The notes under the pieces are model-generated. The model worked only from the letters and a program-made list of their open reading frames with translations. It was not told the DNA's origin and ran no database searches. The position numbers and the translations under genes were made by a program. Positions 16,383 through 25,596 of a DNA stretch of 64,000 nucleotides are shown here, in pieces (positions within the stretch are counted from its first letter, which is position 1; every line of letters starts with the position of its first letter). The DNA is from an uncultured Anaerococcus sp. (lineage in GTDB: Bacteria > Bacillota > Clostridia > Tissierellales > Peptoniphilaceae): positions 1-64,000 of the forward strand of contig CALUCE010000003.1 of NCBI GenBank assembly GCA_943914475.1, given 5' to 3'.

Positions 16383-17399
16383 TTATTCTCTAAGTTCTTT
16401 TAATTTTCCAGTTAATTTATAAGGAACTTTCTTAAGTTCTTCTATGGTTTCAACTCCCAAAAGTCCCATTACAATCTTTAGTTTATGGTTTAAATCTTTC
16501 AAATAATCAAGGGTGTATTCATAACCTCCCCTAATAAGATAGGAAAGAACTTCTCCAGACATAGCACACATATCCGCTCCAAGTATTAGGGCCTTGGCTA
16601 CGTCTACAGCATTTCTTATTCCACCAGAACCTATAATAAAGATATCATCTGATAGGCTTCTGACGTCCATGATAGCCTTAGCTGTTGGGATTCCCCAGTC
16701 ATAAAGTTCTGAAAAGTCTGTATCAAAGTTTCTCAAATCTTCGATTTCTATAAAGCTTGTGCCTCCCATACCGGCAACATCTATATATTTTATGCCAGCA
16801 TCGATTAATTTTTGGGCAGCATCTTTAGAAATTCCAAAACCAACTTCCTTGGCTATAAGAGGAACATCAAGATCTTTGGCTATAGCTTTTATGTTTTCCA
16901 AAGATTTAGAAAAGTCTCTATCTCCTTCTTCCATAACCAGCTCTTGGGCCACATTCAAGTGAACTTGCATAGCATGAGCTCCAATAAGTTCTTTGGCAAA
17001 GTTAAAATCTTCCAGGCTATGGTTAAAACCAAGATTACCTATTCTAACTATGTCTTCATGGTCTTTTACTATTTCAAAAGAAGGCCTGGTTTTAGGATCT
17101 GTTAGGGCTATGGCTTCAGAACCTACCGCCATAGGTATATTAAAGTCTGAGCAAATATTGGATAGGTCTGTGTTTATATCCTCACTTGCCTCTCCTCCTC
17201 CTGTCATGGCATTTACCATGATAGGCATAGAAATCTTTTTTCCAAGAAATTCTATAGAAGTATCAATATCATAATAGTTAACCTTGCTTAGGGCATTGTG
17301 CTCCAAATAAACATCGTCAAGGAGGGTCTTAAATCTATATTCACTCTTTAAATAGTTTTCTATATGTTCATCTTTTCTTTTTCTTCTTAACTCGTCCAT
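16383..17399 (-). CDS. fni: Isopentenyl-diphosphate delta-isomerase, type 2 (FMN)
   Basis: Fni interconverts IPP and DMAPP using reduced FMN, feeding isoprenoid and undecaprenyl lipid synthesis. The 338-aa TIM barrel begins RRKRKDEHIENYL, has MPIMVNAMTGG, the QVHLNVAQE motif, KEVGFGIS, and a C-terminal phosphate-binding GSGGIRNAVDVAKAL. It follows the LCP gene by 14 bases, so the two are one operon; both serve wall polymer assembly through undecaprenyl carriers. A GAGGAA site precedes the ATG. Confidence 0.95.
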   Translation of the reverse strand: MDELRRKRKDEHIENYLKSEYRFKTLLDDVYLEHNALSKVNYYDIDTSIEFLGKKISMPIMVNAMTGGGEASEDINTDLSNICSDFNIPMAVGSEAIALTDPKTRPSFEIVKDHEDIVRIGNLGFNHSLEDFNFAKELIGAHAMQVHLNVAQELVMEEGDRDFSKSLENIKAIAKDLDVPLIAKEVGFGISKDAAQKLIDAGIKYIDVAGMGGTSFIEIEDLRNFDTDFSELYDWGIPTAKAIMDVRSLSDDIFIIGSGGIRNAVDVAKALILGADMCAMSGEVLSYLIRGGYEYTLDYLKDLNHKLKIVMGLLGVETIEELKKVPYKLTGKLKELRE

Positions 17400-17413
17400 G
17401 GATTCCTCTTTTA

Positions 17414-18706
17414 TTATTTATCACCTGTGTCAACATCTTCTGTAGGAGCTTCTTCTGCTGGTGCTTCTTGAGTTTGACTTTGGTTGTTATTGTTCCACCA
17501 TTCTGGTGGTTGGTCGTGGTATTCCACCCTTCCATCTGGATATTTGTATTCGTAGTAGGTATGGGTTTCGTATTCTACATTGTTGTTGTAGCTATTATCA
17601 TAGTAGTTATTGTTAGTATTGTTGTTTTCTACTTGGCCTGTATTGTTTTGGTAGTTAAAGTTTCCTTCATCAATTGGCTTTGTAGTATCTCCTTCTATAG
17701 AACCTTCTGGTCTTAGAGAGTTGTGAGTTTTTATAGAATCTTCATTAAGCTCACCATCATAGTTATAGCCAAAGTATTCATCATAGCCAGAATCTGCCTT
17801 TGACCAAGATTCTAGCTTATATTTATCAAATACTTGGTCAACTATTTCCCAGGTTTTTTCATAGTTCGGTATATGGTAGCTGATTCCATCCATCATTTGA
17901 GCTACACCTGGCACCACATGAGTCTTTACATTGGATGAAGAAAAGTTTTTAACATTAGATGCCATATTGGCCATTATTGAAAATGGAACATTGGTCTTTA
18001 CATCTGTTAGGTAGGTTTGGATAAAGGTTGTTAGGTTAATTTCAGATGATTTTTTTACAATTTCATCAACCATGGCCTTCATAAAGAGCTGTTGGGTTCC
18101 TACCCTTCCCAAGTCTCCATTTTGGTAAATATTTCTAGTTCTTAAATACCAGAGTACTTCCTCGCCTGAAAGATGGTTCTCTCCTGGTTTAATATCTATA
18201 TAGGAACCTCTTTTAACATTTATTCCTTCTGGTACGTCATAGTCAACCCCGCCAAGGGCATCTACTATCTTAACTACAGCATCATAATTTATTTCTGCAT
18301 AATAGTCTATGTCTATACCCAAGAAATTTCTCAGTGACTGGAGGGTTAATTCTATACCTCCATAGGCATGGGCATGGTTGGCCTTGGTAAATTCATCTCT
18401 TATCTTTATCCTAGAGTCTCTTGGGATAGAGAGGATGTCTACCTTACCAGTTTCACTATTTACCTTGCATAGCATAATAGTATCTGTTCTAGTAAAGTCT
18501 GCACTTGCGTTGTCAGGGTTTTTATCTACCCCAACCAAGAGCACCAAAAGTTCATTGTCTACCAGCTGGTGCTTGTTTTTTTCTGCGGCTTGGACGCCAA
18601 AGTTTTCTATATTTTTCTTATCTTGCAAGATGTCCAAAACCTTATTTGATCCAAAGAAGACCAAAAGGAGTATTAGGACAGATGCTAGAAATCTTTTTAT
18701 TTTCAT
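17414..18706 (-). CDS. LytR-CpsA-Psr (LCP) family wall-polymer ligase
   Basis: LCP enzymes move polymers from undecaprenyl phosphate to peptidoglycan. A signal anchor (about 5-22) puts the protein outside. The LCP domain (roughly 55-290) shows ADFTRTDTIMLC, ILSIPRDSRI with the substrate-binding Arg, and a later WYLRTRN segment. The C-terminal 100 residues are unusual: Asn/Tyr-rich repeats such as NNTNNNYYDNSYNNN, then PDGRVEYHDQPPEWW and an acidic end. This tail is not part of the enzyme and may span the wall. It is probably transcribed from an extended -10 promoter at 18734. Confidence 0.92.
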   Translation of the reverse strand: MKIKRFLASVLILLLVFFGSNKVLDILQDKKNIENFGVQAAEKNKHQLVDNELLVLLVGVDKNPDNASADFTRTDTIMLCKVNSETGKVDILSIPRDSRIKIRDEFTKANHAHAYGGIELTLQSLRNFLGIDIDYYAEINYDAVVKIVDALGGVDYDVPEGINVKRGSYIDIKPGENHLSGEEVLWYLRTRNIYQNGDLGRVGTQQLFMKAMVDEIVKKSSEINLTTFIQTYLTDVKTNVPFSIMANMASNVKNFSSSNVKTHVVPGVAQMMDGISYHIPNYEKTWEIVDQVFDKYKLESWSKADSGYDEYFGYNYDGELNEDSIKTHNSLRPEGSIEGDTTKPIDEGNFNYQNNTGQVENNNTNNNYYDNSYNNNVEYETHTYYEYKYPDGRVEYHDQPPEWWNNNNQSQTQEAPAEEAPTEDVDTGDK

Positions 18707-18733
18707 ATTTTCTCCTTATAGTTATACTCCTTT

Positions 18734-18742
18734 ATTATAACA
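18734..18742 (-). promoter_or_regulatory. Extended -10 promoter for the LCP-fni operon
   Basis: The minus strand reads TGTTATAAT. A TTGACT lies upstream but only 12 bp away, too close to act as -35, so the TGn extension probably compensates. Confidence 0.5.
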
Positions 18743-18792
18743 CAAGATAAAAGTCAATTAAATAAAAGTAGGGCTTTTGGTCCTAAAATTAG

Positions 18793-18829
18793 AAAAAACA
18801 GCCTTATCTTTAATAAAGACAGCTGTTTT
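18793..18829 (-). terminator. Terminator of the suf operon
   Basis: AAAACAGC (18795-18802) pairs with GCTGTTTT (18822-18829), with an inner CTTT/AAAG stem and T6 on the minus strand. It lies just after the 58-aa membrane protein gene. Confidence 0.75.
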
Positions 18830-18836
18830 CTCTAGT

Positions 18837-19013
18837 TCATTTCATTTTTTTGTAATTTTCATAGGCCGAAAGTGACATGACTATGGCAACTATAAGTATC
18901 AAATACCAAAATGGCTTGCCCTTTACATACCTATATATGGTTAGGATATAAAGAAGGGCACTGGATATGGCAGATGATATAAATTGCGTCTTATAAAAAT
19001 CATTCTTCTTCAT
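18837..19013 (-). CDS. Small membrane protein at the end of the suf operon
   Basis: A 58-aa frame starts at ATG 19013, inside the last codons of sufU (14-base overlap, other frame), and ends TGA at 18837, just before the operon terminator. The product starts MKKNDFYKTQF, has two hydrophobic stretches (about 13-27 and 35-49) split by YVKGKP, and ends NYKKMK. There is no good ribosome site, so translation would be coupled to sufU. The fit of length, frame and terminator supports a real gene, but no homology is known to me. Confidence 0.55.
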   Translation of the reverse strand: MKKNDFYKTQFISSAISSALLYILTIYRYVKGKPFWYLILIVAIVMSLSAYENYKKMK

Positions 19014-19434
19014 GCTTTACTACTTCGTCCAAGGTTCTCCATGAAAGTAGGGCACATTTTACCCTTTGTGGCATGTTGGATATATTTTGGAAGGCTGCTG
19101 CATCCCCTATCTTATCCAAGCCTTCTTCACTTTGGTCTTCTCTTTTGATCATTTTTATGTAGATATTTGCCATTTCTTGGGCTTCCTTTAGGGTCTTGCC
19201 CACGATTTCATCACACATAACGCTGGTTGCCGCTTGACTGATAGCACAACCATGTCCTGTGAAGGCAGCATCTACTATTTTATCTCCATCAAGTTTTAGC
19301 TCAAGTTCTATCTCATCCCCGCAAGATGGGTTATGACCTGGCTCTTTGATGTCTGGATCTTCTATAGATCTCTTATTTTTTTGGTTTCTTGAATTTTCAA
19401 GGATAACTTGAGTATATATATCTTCTAAATTCAC
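19000..19434 (-). CDS. sufU: Fe-S scaffold / sulfur acceptor SufU
   Basis: SufU takes sulfur from SufS in a zinc-dependent way in Gram-positive SUF systems. The 144-aa sequence has the three Cys zones: NPSCGDEIELEL, GHGCAISQAATS and RVKCALLSWRTLDE. The insertion near GKTLKEAQEMAN is the Firmicute SufU pattern, unlike IscU. The start is GTG overlapping the sufS stop by one base. It is the fifth suf gene. Confidence 0.95.
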   Translation of the reverse strand: MNLEDIYTQVILENSRNQKNKRSIEDPDIKEPGHNPSCGDEIELELKLDGDKIVDAAFTGHGCAISQAATSVMCDEIVGKTLKEAQEMANIYIKMIKREDQSEEGLDKIGDAAAFQNISNMPQRVKCALLSWRTLDEVVKHEEE

Positions 19435-20654
19435 TATAATCCCATTACCTTTCTGACGTTTTTTAATTCATTTGCAAAAAGCTCAACTTCTTCTTTGGTG
19501 TTAAAGATAGAAAATGATGCCCTGCAGGTTGATGAAATATTTAAATATTCATGCAAAGGCATAGCGCAATGGTGGCCACTTCTTATAGCAATTCCCTTGG
19601 CATCTAGGATGGTAGCCACATCATGCGGGTGGATATCATCAAAGGTAAAGGCAACTACCGATCCCGCATCAGAGTTTACTGGATAGAAGACTTTGATATT
19701 GTCTATATCTTTTATAAGATCATAGGCATAGCGTGCAAGTTCATGTTCATGCTTAAAGATTTCTTCTATACCAATTTTTTCTATATAGTCTATAGCTGCA
19801 CCAAGTCCTACTACTCCTCCAACATTTTGGGTACCTGCTTCAAATCTTGTTGGTGGTTTTGCAAATGTAGATTCTTGTTCATGTACATATTCTATCATAT
19901 CTCCACCTAGATTGAATGGAATCATTTGGTCAAGAAGTTCATATTTTCCATACAAAACTCCAATTCCCAAAGGTGAAAATAGCTTATGTCCTGAAAAGGC
20001 CAAGAAGTCACAGTCCATAGCTTGAACATCTACTGCCTTGTGTGGTGCAAGTTGGCAGGCATCTACAACTGTTGTAGCTCCAACTTTTATGGCTGCCCTT
20101 ATTATTCTTTCAACATCTGTCATCTCTCCTGTAACATTTGATGAAGCTGTAAAGGCTACTATCTTAGTCTTTTCTGTAATCTTACTTTCTAGATCCTCAT
20201 AGTCGAGGCCCAAGTCATCCCTTAGGTAGGCATACTTTAAAGTAGCTTTCTTTCTTTTGGCTACCATTTGCCATGGAACAAGGTTGGCATGGTGCTCAAG
20301 GATGGTTATAAGGATCTCGTCTCCTTCTTTAATATTTTCTAGGGCATAGGAATAGGCAACCAAGTTTAAAGACTCGGTTGCATTCCTAGTGAAGACAATT
20401 TCTTCTGATCTTTTTGCATTTATAAAGTTTTTAACCTTTTCTCTGGTATTTTCATAGGCTTCTGTAGCCTTCCAACCTAGATAGTGGGCTCCCCTGTGAG
20501 GGTTGGCATTAGAATATCTGTAGTAGTTATCTACAGCTTCTATAACTTCTTCTGGCTTTTGGCTGGTTGCTGCAGAGTCAAGGTATATAACTTTTTTTCC
20601 TACCTTTTCCTCATCGAGGAAGGGGAAATCTTTTCTGATTTTTTCAATGTCCAT
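19434..20654 (-). CDS. sufS: Cysteine desulfurase SufS
   Basis: SufS is a PLP enzyme that removes sulfur from cysteine for cluster assembly. The 406-aa protein has YLDSAATSQKP at the N-terminus, the PLP-lysine in FSGHKLFSPLGIGVLYG, and the sulfur-carrying Cys in IRSGHHCAMPLHEYL (group II type). It shares one base with the sufD stop and hands over to sufU. The SufS-SufU pair is complete. Confidence 0.97.
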   Translation of the reverse strand: MDIEKIRKDFPFLDEEKVGKKVIYLDSAATSQKPEEVIEAVDNYYRYSNANPHRGAHYLGWKATEAYENTREKVKNFINAKRSEEIVFTRNATESLNLVAYSYALENIKEGDEILITILEHHANLVPWQMVAKRKKATLKYAYLRDDLGLDYEDLESKITEKTKIVAFTASSNVTGEMTDVERIIRAAIKVGATTVVDACQLAPHKAVDVQAMDCDFLAFSGHKLFSPLGIGVLYGKYELLDQMIPFNLGGDMIEYVHEQESTFAKPPTRFEAGTQNVGGVVGLGAAIDYIEKIGIEEIFKHEHELARYAYDLIKDIDNIKVFYPVNSDAGSVVAFTFDDIHPHDVATILDAKGIAIRSGHHCAMPLHEYLNISSTCRASFSIFNTKEEVELFANELKNVRKVMGL

Positions 20655-21703
20655 TAGTCATCAGTCCTTGTATTCATAGAGTGAACTTTCGCCTTAAGCT
20701 CATCTCTTAATTCTTCATCTTCAATCTTATCAAGGGTTGGAGCAAAGTTTGCTTCTAGCATCAAGCTTTGGGCCTTCTTCTTTGAAAAACCTCTAGACAT
20801 GATGTAGTAAAGCATATCTCTGTTTAGTCTACCAACACTTGCAGCGTGATTACCTGAAACGTCTCTTTCATTGTTTAAAAGAACTGGGGCTGTTTTGTTG
20901 ATAACATCATCTGAAAGCATCATGGAGTAGTCACCAATTTTACCGTCGGCTTTTTCACAGCCTCTCTTTAGGTCTACTACACCCTTCCATTGTTTGATGG
21001 CCCTATCTTTTAAAGCTCCATTAAACATAGAGTTTGAATCTGTAACTTTTGCTGTATGCTCGTTTAGGGCAAGCATATCAAAGAATTGGTCTTTTTCTTT
21101 GAAGTAAACTCCATTTTCTTCAAGTTTGGAGTTTTCTCCTGCTAGGTAGTTTTTGATAGAAACAAGGGAATAGTCTCCGCCAAGCTCTACATAAGAAAGA
21201 TCTAGACTTGCATCTTCTCCAATGATTGATGCTATGGATTGCAAGTTTTTAGATTTTTCTCCAAGATTTGATATAACTACAAGTTTTACATGAGAATTTT
21301 TCTCAAGATTTACCCTAACTAAAGAGTTTAGGATAATTTCTTCAGTATTGTTTGATGTGTAGTTAATCAAGAATGAAGATTTAGAACCTTCCTTGGCATC
21401 TATATCTATGGTTGCTACAAGTTGGGAGTTTTCGTTATCCAAATCAAGGTTAATGGTTTGGGTATCACTTTCCCCTTCTATTTCCTTGTAAAATCTATAG
21501 TTTGCATATTCAATGTTTTCTTTTAATATATCTTGGGATAGGGCATAATCTCTTCCTTCAAAGGCTTTTGCTACCCCATCTTTTATTTCTTTACTGCCTT
21601 CCTTGTGATAGTCCTTGGACCACATAATCTCTGGTCTATATTCCACATAGTTAAGTCCAAGTTGTCTCCAAGTAGGCATTCTCATTTCATTTACTTTATA
21701 CAT
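20654..21703 (-). CDS. sufD: Fe-S assembly protein SufD
   Basis: SufD forms the SufBC2D complex with SufB and SufC. The 349-aa protein has the beta-helix core and the typical C-terminal part: NNERDVSGNHAASVGRL with the conserved His, then YYIMSRGFSKKKAQSLML. The N-terminal part is weakly conserved, as usual. It starts one base after sufB, with its ribosome site (AAGGAG) inside the sufB end, which supports coupled synthesis. Confidence 0.94.
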   Translation of the reverse strand: MYKVNEMRMPTWRQLGLNYVEYRPEIMWSKDYHKEGSKEIKDGVAKAFEGRDYALSQDILKENIEYANYRFYKEIEGESDTQTINLDLDNENSQLVATIDIDAKEGSKSSFLINYTSNNTEEIILNSLVRVNLEKNSHVKLVVISNLGEKSKNLQSIASIIGEDASLDLSYVELGGDYSLVSIKNYLAGENSKLEENGVYFKEKDQFFDMLALNEHTAKVTDSNSMFNGALKDRAIKQWKGVVDLKRGCEKADGKIGDYSMMLSDDVINKTAPVLLNNERDVSGNHAASVGRLNRDMLYYIMSRGFSKKKAQSLMLEANFAPTLDKIEDEELRDELKAKVHSMNTRTDD

Positions 21704-21704
21704 A

Positions 21705-23120
21705 TCAGCCGTTTGCTCCTTCTAGTTCAATATCAATCAAGTTGTTCATCTCTACTGCGTATTCAACCGGAAGTTGTTTGGCTATAGGCTCAGCAAATCC
21801 TCTTACAATCATGGATTTTGCTTCATCTTCAGATATACCCCTACTCATTAGATAGAAGATTTGTCCTTGGTCTAGAGAACCAATCTTTGCCTCGTGGCCG
21901 CAATCTACATCATCATTTCTAATATCTAGAACTGGGATTGTATCTGATTGACTTTCTTCACTTACCATGAGGTTTTCACAGTCTACTGTTGACTTAGATC
22001 CTTGGGAGTTCTTTTTCATTTGTACCAAAGATCTGGTCATAGATTTTCCAGTTCCAGCTGTGATTGATTTGGTTAGAGCTGTAGAGTAGGTATTTGGAGC
22101 AAGGTGAATCATAGAGCATCCGTTGTCTATATATTGGCCGTCACCTGCAAAGGCTATACCAGTATATTCTGCTGATGCATATTCACCATTTAAAACAGAT
22201 GTAGGATAAAGCATAGAAACCTTAGAACCGAAGGATCCTGATACCCAAATTACTTTTCCGCCTTCTTCTACTATGGCTCTTTTGGTGTTGAGGTTGTACA
22301 TATTTCTTGACCAGTTTTCTATGGTTGAGAACCTAACTTCAGCATTTTTTCCAACAAAGATTTCTACTGAACCTGCATGGAGGTTAACAACGTTATATCT
22401 TGGTGCTGAACAACCTTCTATAAAGTGAACCTTGGCGCCTTCTTCTGCTATGATCATGGTGTGTTCAAATTGTCCTGCTCCTGGGGCGTTTAGCCTGTAG
22501 TAAGATTGAAGAGGTATATCAACCTTAACTCCCTTTGGAACATAAATTAAAGATCCACCTGACCAAACAGCACCGTGAAGGGCAGCATATTTGTGAAGAG
22601 TTGGTGGGATAGCTCTTTGGAAGTATTTTCTAACCAATTCTTCATGCTCTCTTAGGGCAGTGTCAAAGTCTGTAAAGATAACTCCTTGATCTGACAAGTG
22701 TTGTTGGATGGAGTGGTAAACTTCTTCTGAGTCATATTGGGCTCCTACTCCGGCAAGAGATTCTTGTTCTGCCTTTGGTATACCAAGTCTATCAAAGGTA
22801 TCCTTTATTTCTTCTGGAAGATGTTCCCAATTGGTTTTCTTGTCAGTTTTTGGTTTTACATAGGTTGTAATATCTTCCATATTTAATTCTGAAATATCTG
22901 GTCCCCAAACTGGATTAGGTATTTTTTCGAAGAGTAGTAAAGATTGAAGTCTTCTTTTTTTCATCCATTCTGGTTCATTTTTCTTTTCAGATAATTCTAA
23001 AACTATTTCTGCATTTAAGCCCTTATCAGCAATATCAGAGTATTCAAACTTATCGATAACATCGTAAATACCCCTATCTATTTCCTGAATTTGACTTATA
23101 TCAAATTTTTTCTCGCTCAT
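21705..23120 (-). CDS. sufB: Fe-S assembly scaffold SufB
   Basis: SufB is the main cluster-building protein of the SUF system. At 471 aa it carries YDSEEVYHSI, the block WSGGSLIYVPKGVKVDIPLQ, the conserved Cys in HFIEGCSAPRYN, and the C-terminal DVDCGHEAKIGSLD plus FYLMSRGISEDEA. It lies 8 bases after sufC. Order C-B-D-S-U differs from the Bacillus C-D-S-U-B order. Confidence 0.97.
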   Translation of the reverse strand: MSEKKFDISQIQEIDRGIYDVIDKFEYSDIADKGLNAEIVLELSEKKNEPEWMKKRRLQSLLLFEKIPNPVWGPDISELNMEDITTYVKPKTDKKTNWEHLPEEIKDTFDRLGIPKAEQESLAGVGAQYDSEEVYHSIQQHLSDQGVIFTDFDTALREHEELVRKYFQRAIPPTLHKYAALHGAVWSGGSLIYVPKGVKVDIPLQSYYRLNAPGAGQFEHTMIIAEEGAKVHFIEGCSAPRYNVVNLHAGSVEIFVGKNAEVRFSTIENWSRNMYNLNTKRAIVEEGGKVIWVSGSFGSKVSMLYPTSVLNGEYASAEYTGIAFAGDGQYIDNGCSMIHLAPNTYSTALTKSITAGTGKSMTRSLVQMKKNSQGSKSTVDCENLMVSEESQSDTIPVLDIRNDDVDCGHEAKIGSLDQGQIFYLMSRGISEDEAKSMIVRGFAEPIAKQLPVEYAVEMNNLIDIELEGANG

Positions 23121-23128
23121 CTAATCAC

Positions 23129-23860
23129 CTAAACCCATTCATAACCTTTTTCTTCGATTTTATCCATGAGGCTATCGTCTCCAGTGTGGAGGATTTTTCC
23201 ATCTTTTAAGATGTGAACATAATCAGCTTTGATGTTCTCTAAAAGTTCTCTGTGGTGGGTAATGATAATTACTGCATTATCGTCATTTATATAATCTTGT
23301 ATTCCTTTGGAAACTATTCTTACAGCATCAACGTCCAAACCTGAGTCTGTTTCATCAAGCATAGCTAGGGTTGGATTTAGTGTTTTAAGTTGAAGAATTT
23401 CGCTCTTTTTTCTTTCTCCACCTGAAAAACCTACGTTTACGTATCTGTCCGCATAGCCTTCATCAAGTTTTAGACTATCCATTTCCTTTTTTAATTCTTT
23501 GTTAAATTTAAGGATAGATGGTCTTTCTCCTGAAACTTGTTCCTTAGCTTGTCTTAAAAAATCTCCAAGTTTTACTCCTGGTATGGCATCTGGAGTTTGG
23601 AAGGACATAAAGATTCCTGCTCTTGCTCTTTTATCTGTAGTCCAGTCATTGATATTTTCTCCCTTATAGAAAATATCTCCTTCTATTACCTTATAAACAG
23701 GGTTTGCCATAATAGCATTCATTAAAGTTGACTTACCTGATCCGTTTGAACCCATTATTACGTGAACTTCACCACTGTTTATCTTTAAATCTATTCCTTT
23801 TAAAATCTCTGTTTCATCCACTGAAACATGAAGATTTTCTATATTTAATATTTCTGTCAT
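23129..23860 (-). CDS. sufC: SUF system ATPase SufC
   Basis: SufC is the ABC-type ATPase that drives SufBC2D. Walker A GSNGSGKST, the signature FSGGERKKSEI and Walker B LAMLDETDSGLD are present, the last being SufC-specific. I start at ATG 23860 (MTEILNIENLHV, 243 aa), which has AGAGG at correct spacing and matches family length; the longer frame to 23944 covers the promoter itself. It is the first suf gene. Confidence 0.96.
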   Translation of the reverse strand: MTEILNIENLHVSVDETEILKGIDLKINSGEVHVIMGSNGSGKSTLMNAIMANPVYKVIEGDIFYKGENINDWTTDKRARAGIFMSFQTPDAIPGVKLGDFLRQAKEQVSGERPSILKFNKELKKEMDSLKLDEGYADRYVNVGFSGGERKKSEILQLKTLNPTLAMLDETDSGLDVDAVRIVSKGIQDYINDDNAVIIITHHRELLENIKADYVHILKDGKILHTGDDSLMDKIEEKGYEWV

Positions 23861-23916
23861 TGTTACCTCTTCTAAACCTTTCATCTGTTTTTCTTTTAAA
23901 AATATCTTACTATTAA

Positions 23917-23944
23917 AGTATACTACTTTAGTAGTGATTGTCAA
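23917..23944 (-). promoter_or_regulatory. suf promoter with palindromic operator
   Basis: On the minus strand TTGACA (23939-23944) and TATACT (23917-23922) are 16 bp apart. The palindrome ACTACT-AA-AGTAGT (23922-23935) fills the spacer and touches the -10. A repressor there would block RNA polymerase. An Fe-S-sensing Rrf2/IscR-type protein is a reasonable guess, not shown. Confidence 0.75.
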
Positions 23945-23988
23945 AAGCGATTTTAGCCCGTTAAAGCTTCAGTTTAAGCCATCGAGCC

Positions 23989-25524
23989 TTAGTCGATAAG
24001 CTTAAAGTACTTGGTAAAATCTGCCTTTATGAACTCTTTTTGCCTTATTTTCTCTATCATCAACTCATTTACAGGCACATCTATTGTTCTAATTATCTTA
24101 TCTTTTGAGAACATGGGGAAGTCTCCCCCTCCCAGAGCCCTGTATTGGTTGGTTACTAGTTCAAATGTATCTGTATCCTTTACTATCTTACTGTTATAGG
24201 TAAGGCTTACAACTCTATTTTCTTCATCTTTACTTAAATCTATGACATATTCTATACCTGAATAAAAATCATAATTATAATGCTTTGGTTTTGGCTCCAA
24301 GTAGGAAGGATTTACTATTGCATTTCCATTATCATCAAGGATAAAATACATGGAGTTTTTGGCCAAGGCATCTTTTAAGTCCTTGCCACTTATTTTAAGG
24401 ACTGCAAGGGTATTGGCGTAAGGATAGTTATTTAGGACATTTTTTCTTGTTATCCTTTGGTCAAAACCTGGTGGATCCATCAAGAACAAGGCTGTGGATG
24501 ATATTTGAGCCTTAGACTTTTCAAGTTGGACTTGGTTTACAAAATTTGCATAGGCACACCCCTTTTGTCTTGCTTCAAAGGAATCATAAATTTTCATATC
24601 ACCATCCGTTTGACCAATTTCTTCATGCATCCACTTATCAAGCTTCGGAATTATATAGTAATATTTTTGATAAAGCTCTTGGTCTACTTCTTCTCCCACA
24701 AGGTCGAGAAGTTCAAGCTTTTTGTTTATAATATTTTTATCTTGGTCAAATTCTACATCTACTTTTCCTACAAATTCAGCAAATTTACCAGCTTGGATCA
24801 CTCCAACCCCGTCTACTATATCGGCTATTTTCCTGTGTTGGTGGCCTGTTAAAAGTAGGTCTATGCCAGGAACATTTTTTAATATATCATAGCCTTCATT
24901 TTCTCCCTCGTTGGTATCGAGGACTTCTTCTGTATAGAGGTCTTTTTCAAAACCACCATGATAGCAAACCACAAGTAGGTCTACCTGGTCACGGATAAGG
25001 TCTACATATTTTTTGCAAACCCCCTTGGCTGAAATAAACTTTAGTCCCTTGATATTCTCTTCAAGCTCCCAGTTTTTTATATACTGGGTGGTAAGGGCGA
25101 TTATACCTATCTTTATTCCCTTTTTTTCTATAATAGTGTAGGGTTTGTAAAGAGGTTTTCCATCTTCTTTTAAAATATTTGCCGACATGGTAGGTATTTT
25201 TGAAGAATCAACAGCTCTTTTTAGATAATCCAGGCCAAAGTTATACTCATGATTTCCCATAACCTGGAGGTCATAATCTAGCTCATCTTTTATATTCATA
25301 AGAAATTCAGGATCATTTTTTTCTTCAAAGAGGTATTGGGCAAGGATAGAGCCTTGGATATAATCTCCCAGGTCCAAAACCAGGGTATCAGGATCTTCTT
25401 TTTTATATCTCTTTATAAGACTTGAAACCTTCATAAGTCCCAGGTCTTTTTCTCCTTCCGAAATATAGTCTGTAGGAAAAATATATCCATGGACATCGGA
25501 AGTAAACAATAGTCTTATATTCAT
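23989..25524 (-). CDS. 5'-nucleotidase / 2',3'-cyclic phosphodiesterase family metallophosphatase, cytoplasmic form
   Basis: The family dephosphorylates nucleotides or related sugar phosphates with two metal ions. The 511-aa protein has an N-terminal metallophosphatase domain: SDVHG (9-13), DLGDYIQGS, MGNHEYNFG, CYHGG and TGHQHRK. A C-terminal 5'-nucleotidase domain follows, with LNNYPYANTLAVLKISG. Most relatives are exported, but this one has no signal peptide, so it acts inside the cell. The GAGG site lies six bases before ATG. A terminator-like hairpin lies in its leader. Confidence 0.9.
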   Translation of the reverse strand: MNIRLLFTSDVHGYIFPTDYISEGEKDLGLMKVSSLIKRYKKEDPDTLVLDLGDYIQGSILAQYLFEEKNDPEFLMNIKDELDYDLQVMGNHEYNFGLDYLKRAVDSSKIPTMSANILKEDGKPLYKPYTIIEKKGIKIGIIALTTQYIKNWELEENIKGLKFISAKGVCKKYVDLIRDQVDLLVVCYHGGFEKDLYTEEVLDTNEGENEGYDILKNVPGIDLLLTGHQHRKIADIVDGVGVIQAGKFAEFVGKVDVEFDQDKNIINKKLELLDLVGEEVDQELYQKYYYIIPKLDKWMHEEIGQTDGDMKIYDSFEARQKGCAYANFVNQVQLEKSKAQISSTALFLMDPPGFDQRITRKNVLNNYPYANTLAVLKISGKDLKDALAKNSMYFILDDNGNAIVNPSYLEPKPKHYNYDFYSGIEYVIDLSKDEENRVVSLTYNSKIVKDTDTFELVTNQYRALGGGDFPMFSKDKIIRTIDVPVNELMIEKIRQKEFIKADFTKYFKLID

Positions 25525-25555
25525 TGCTACCTCGCAATCTTAATTAATTTTAAGC

Positions 25556-25583
25556 TCAAAAAAAACACTTTATAAAAAGTGTT
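25556..25583 (-). terminator. Terminator after HPr; also in the leader of the nucleotidase gene
   Basis: AACACTT (25564-25570) pairs with AAGTGTT (25577-25583), and eight or more T follow on the minus strand. It lies downstream of a possible promoter at 25597-25625 and 31 bases before the nucleotidase ATG, so it could act as an attenuator. Confidence 0.75.
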
Positions 25584-25596
25584 CTTATGATTTATT

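Noticed and set aside
18734..18762. TTGACT as the -35 of the LCP promoter
   Set aside because: The spacer to TATAAT is only 12 bp; the extended -10 is a better explanation.
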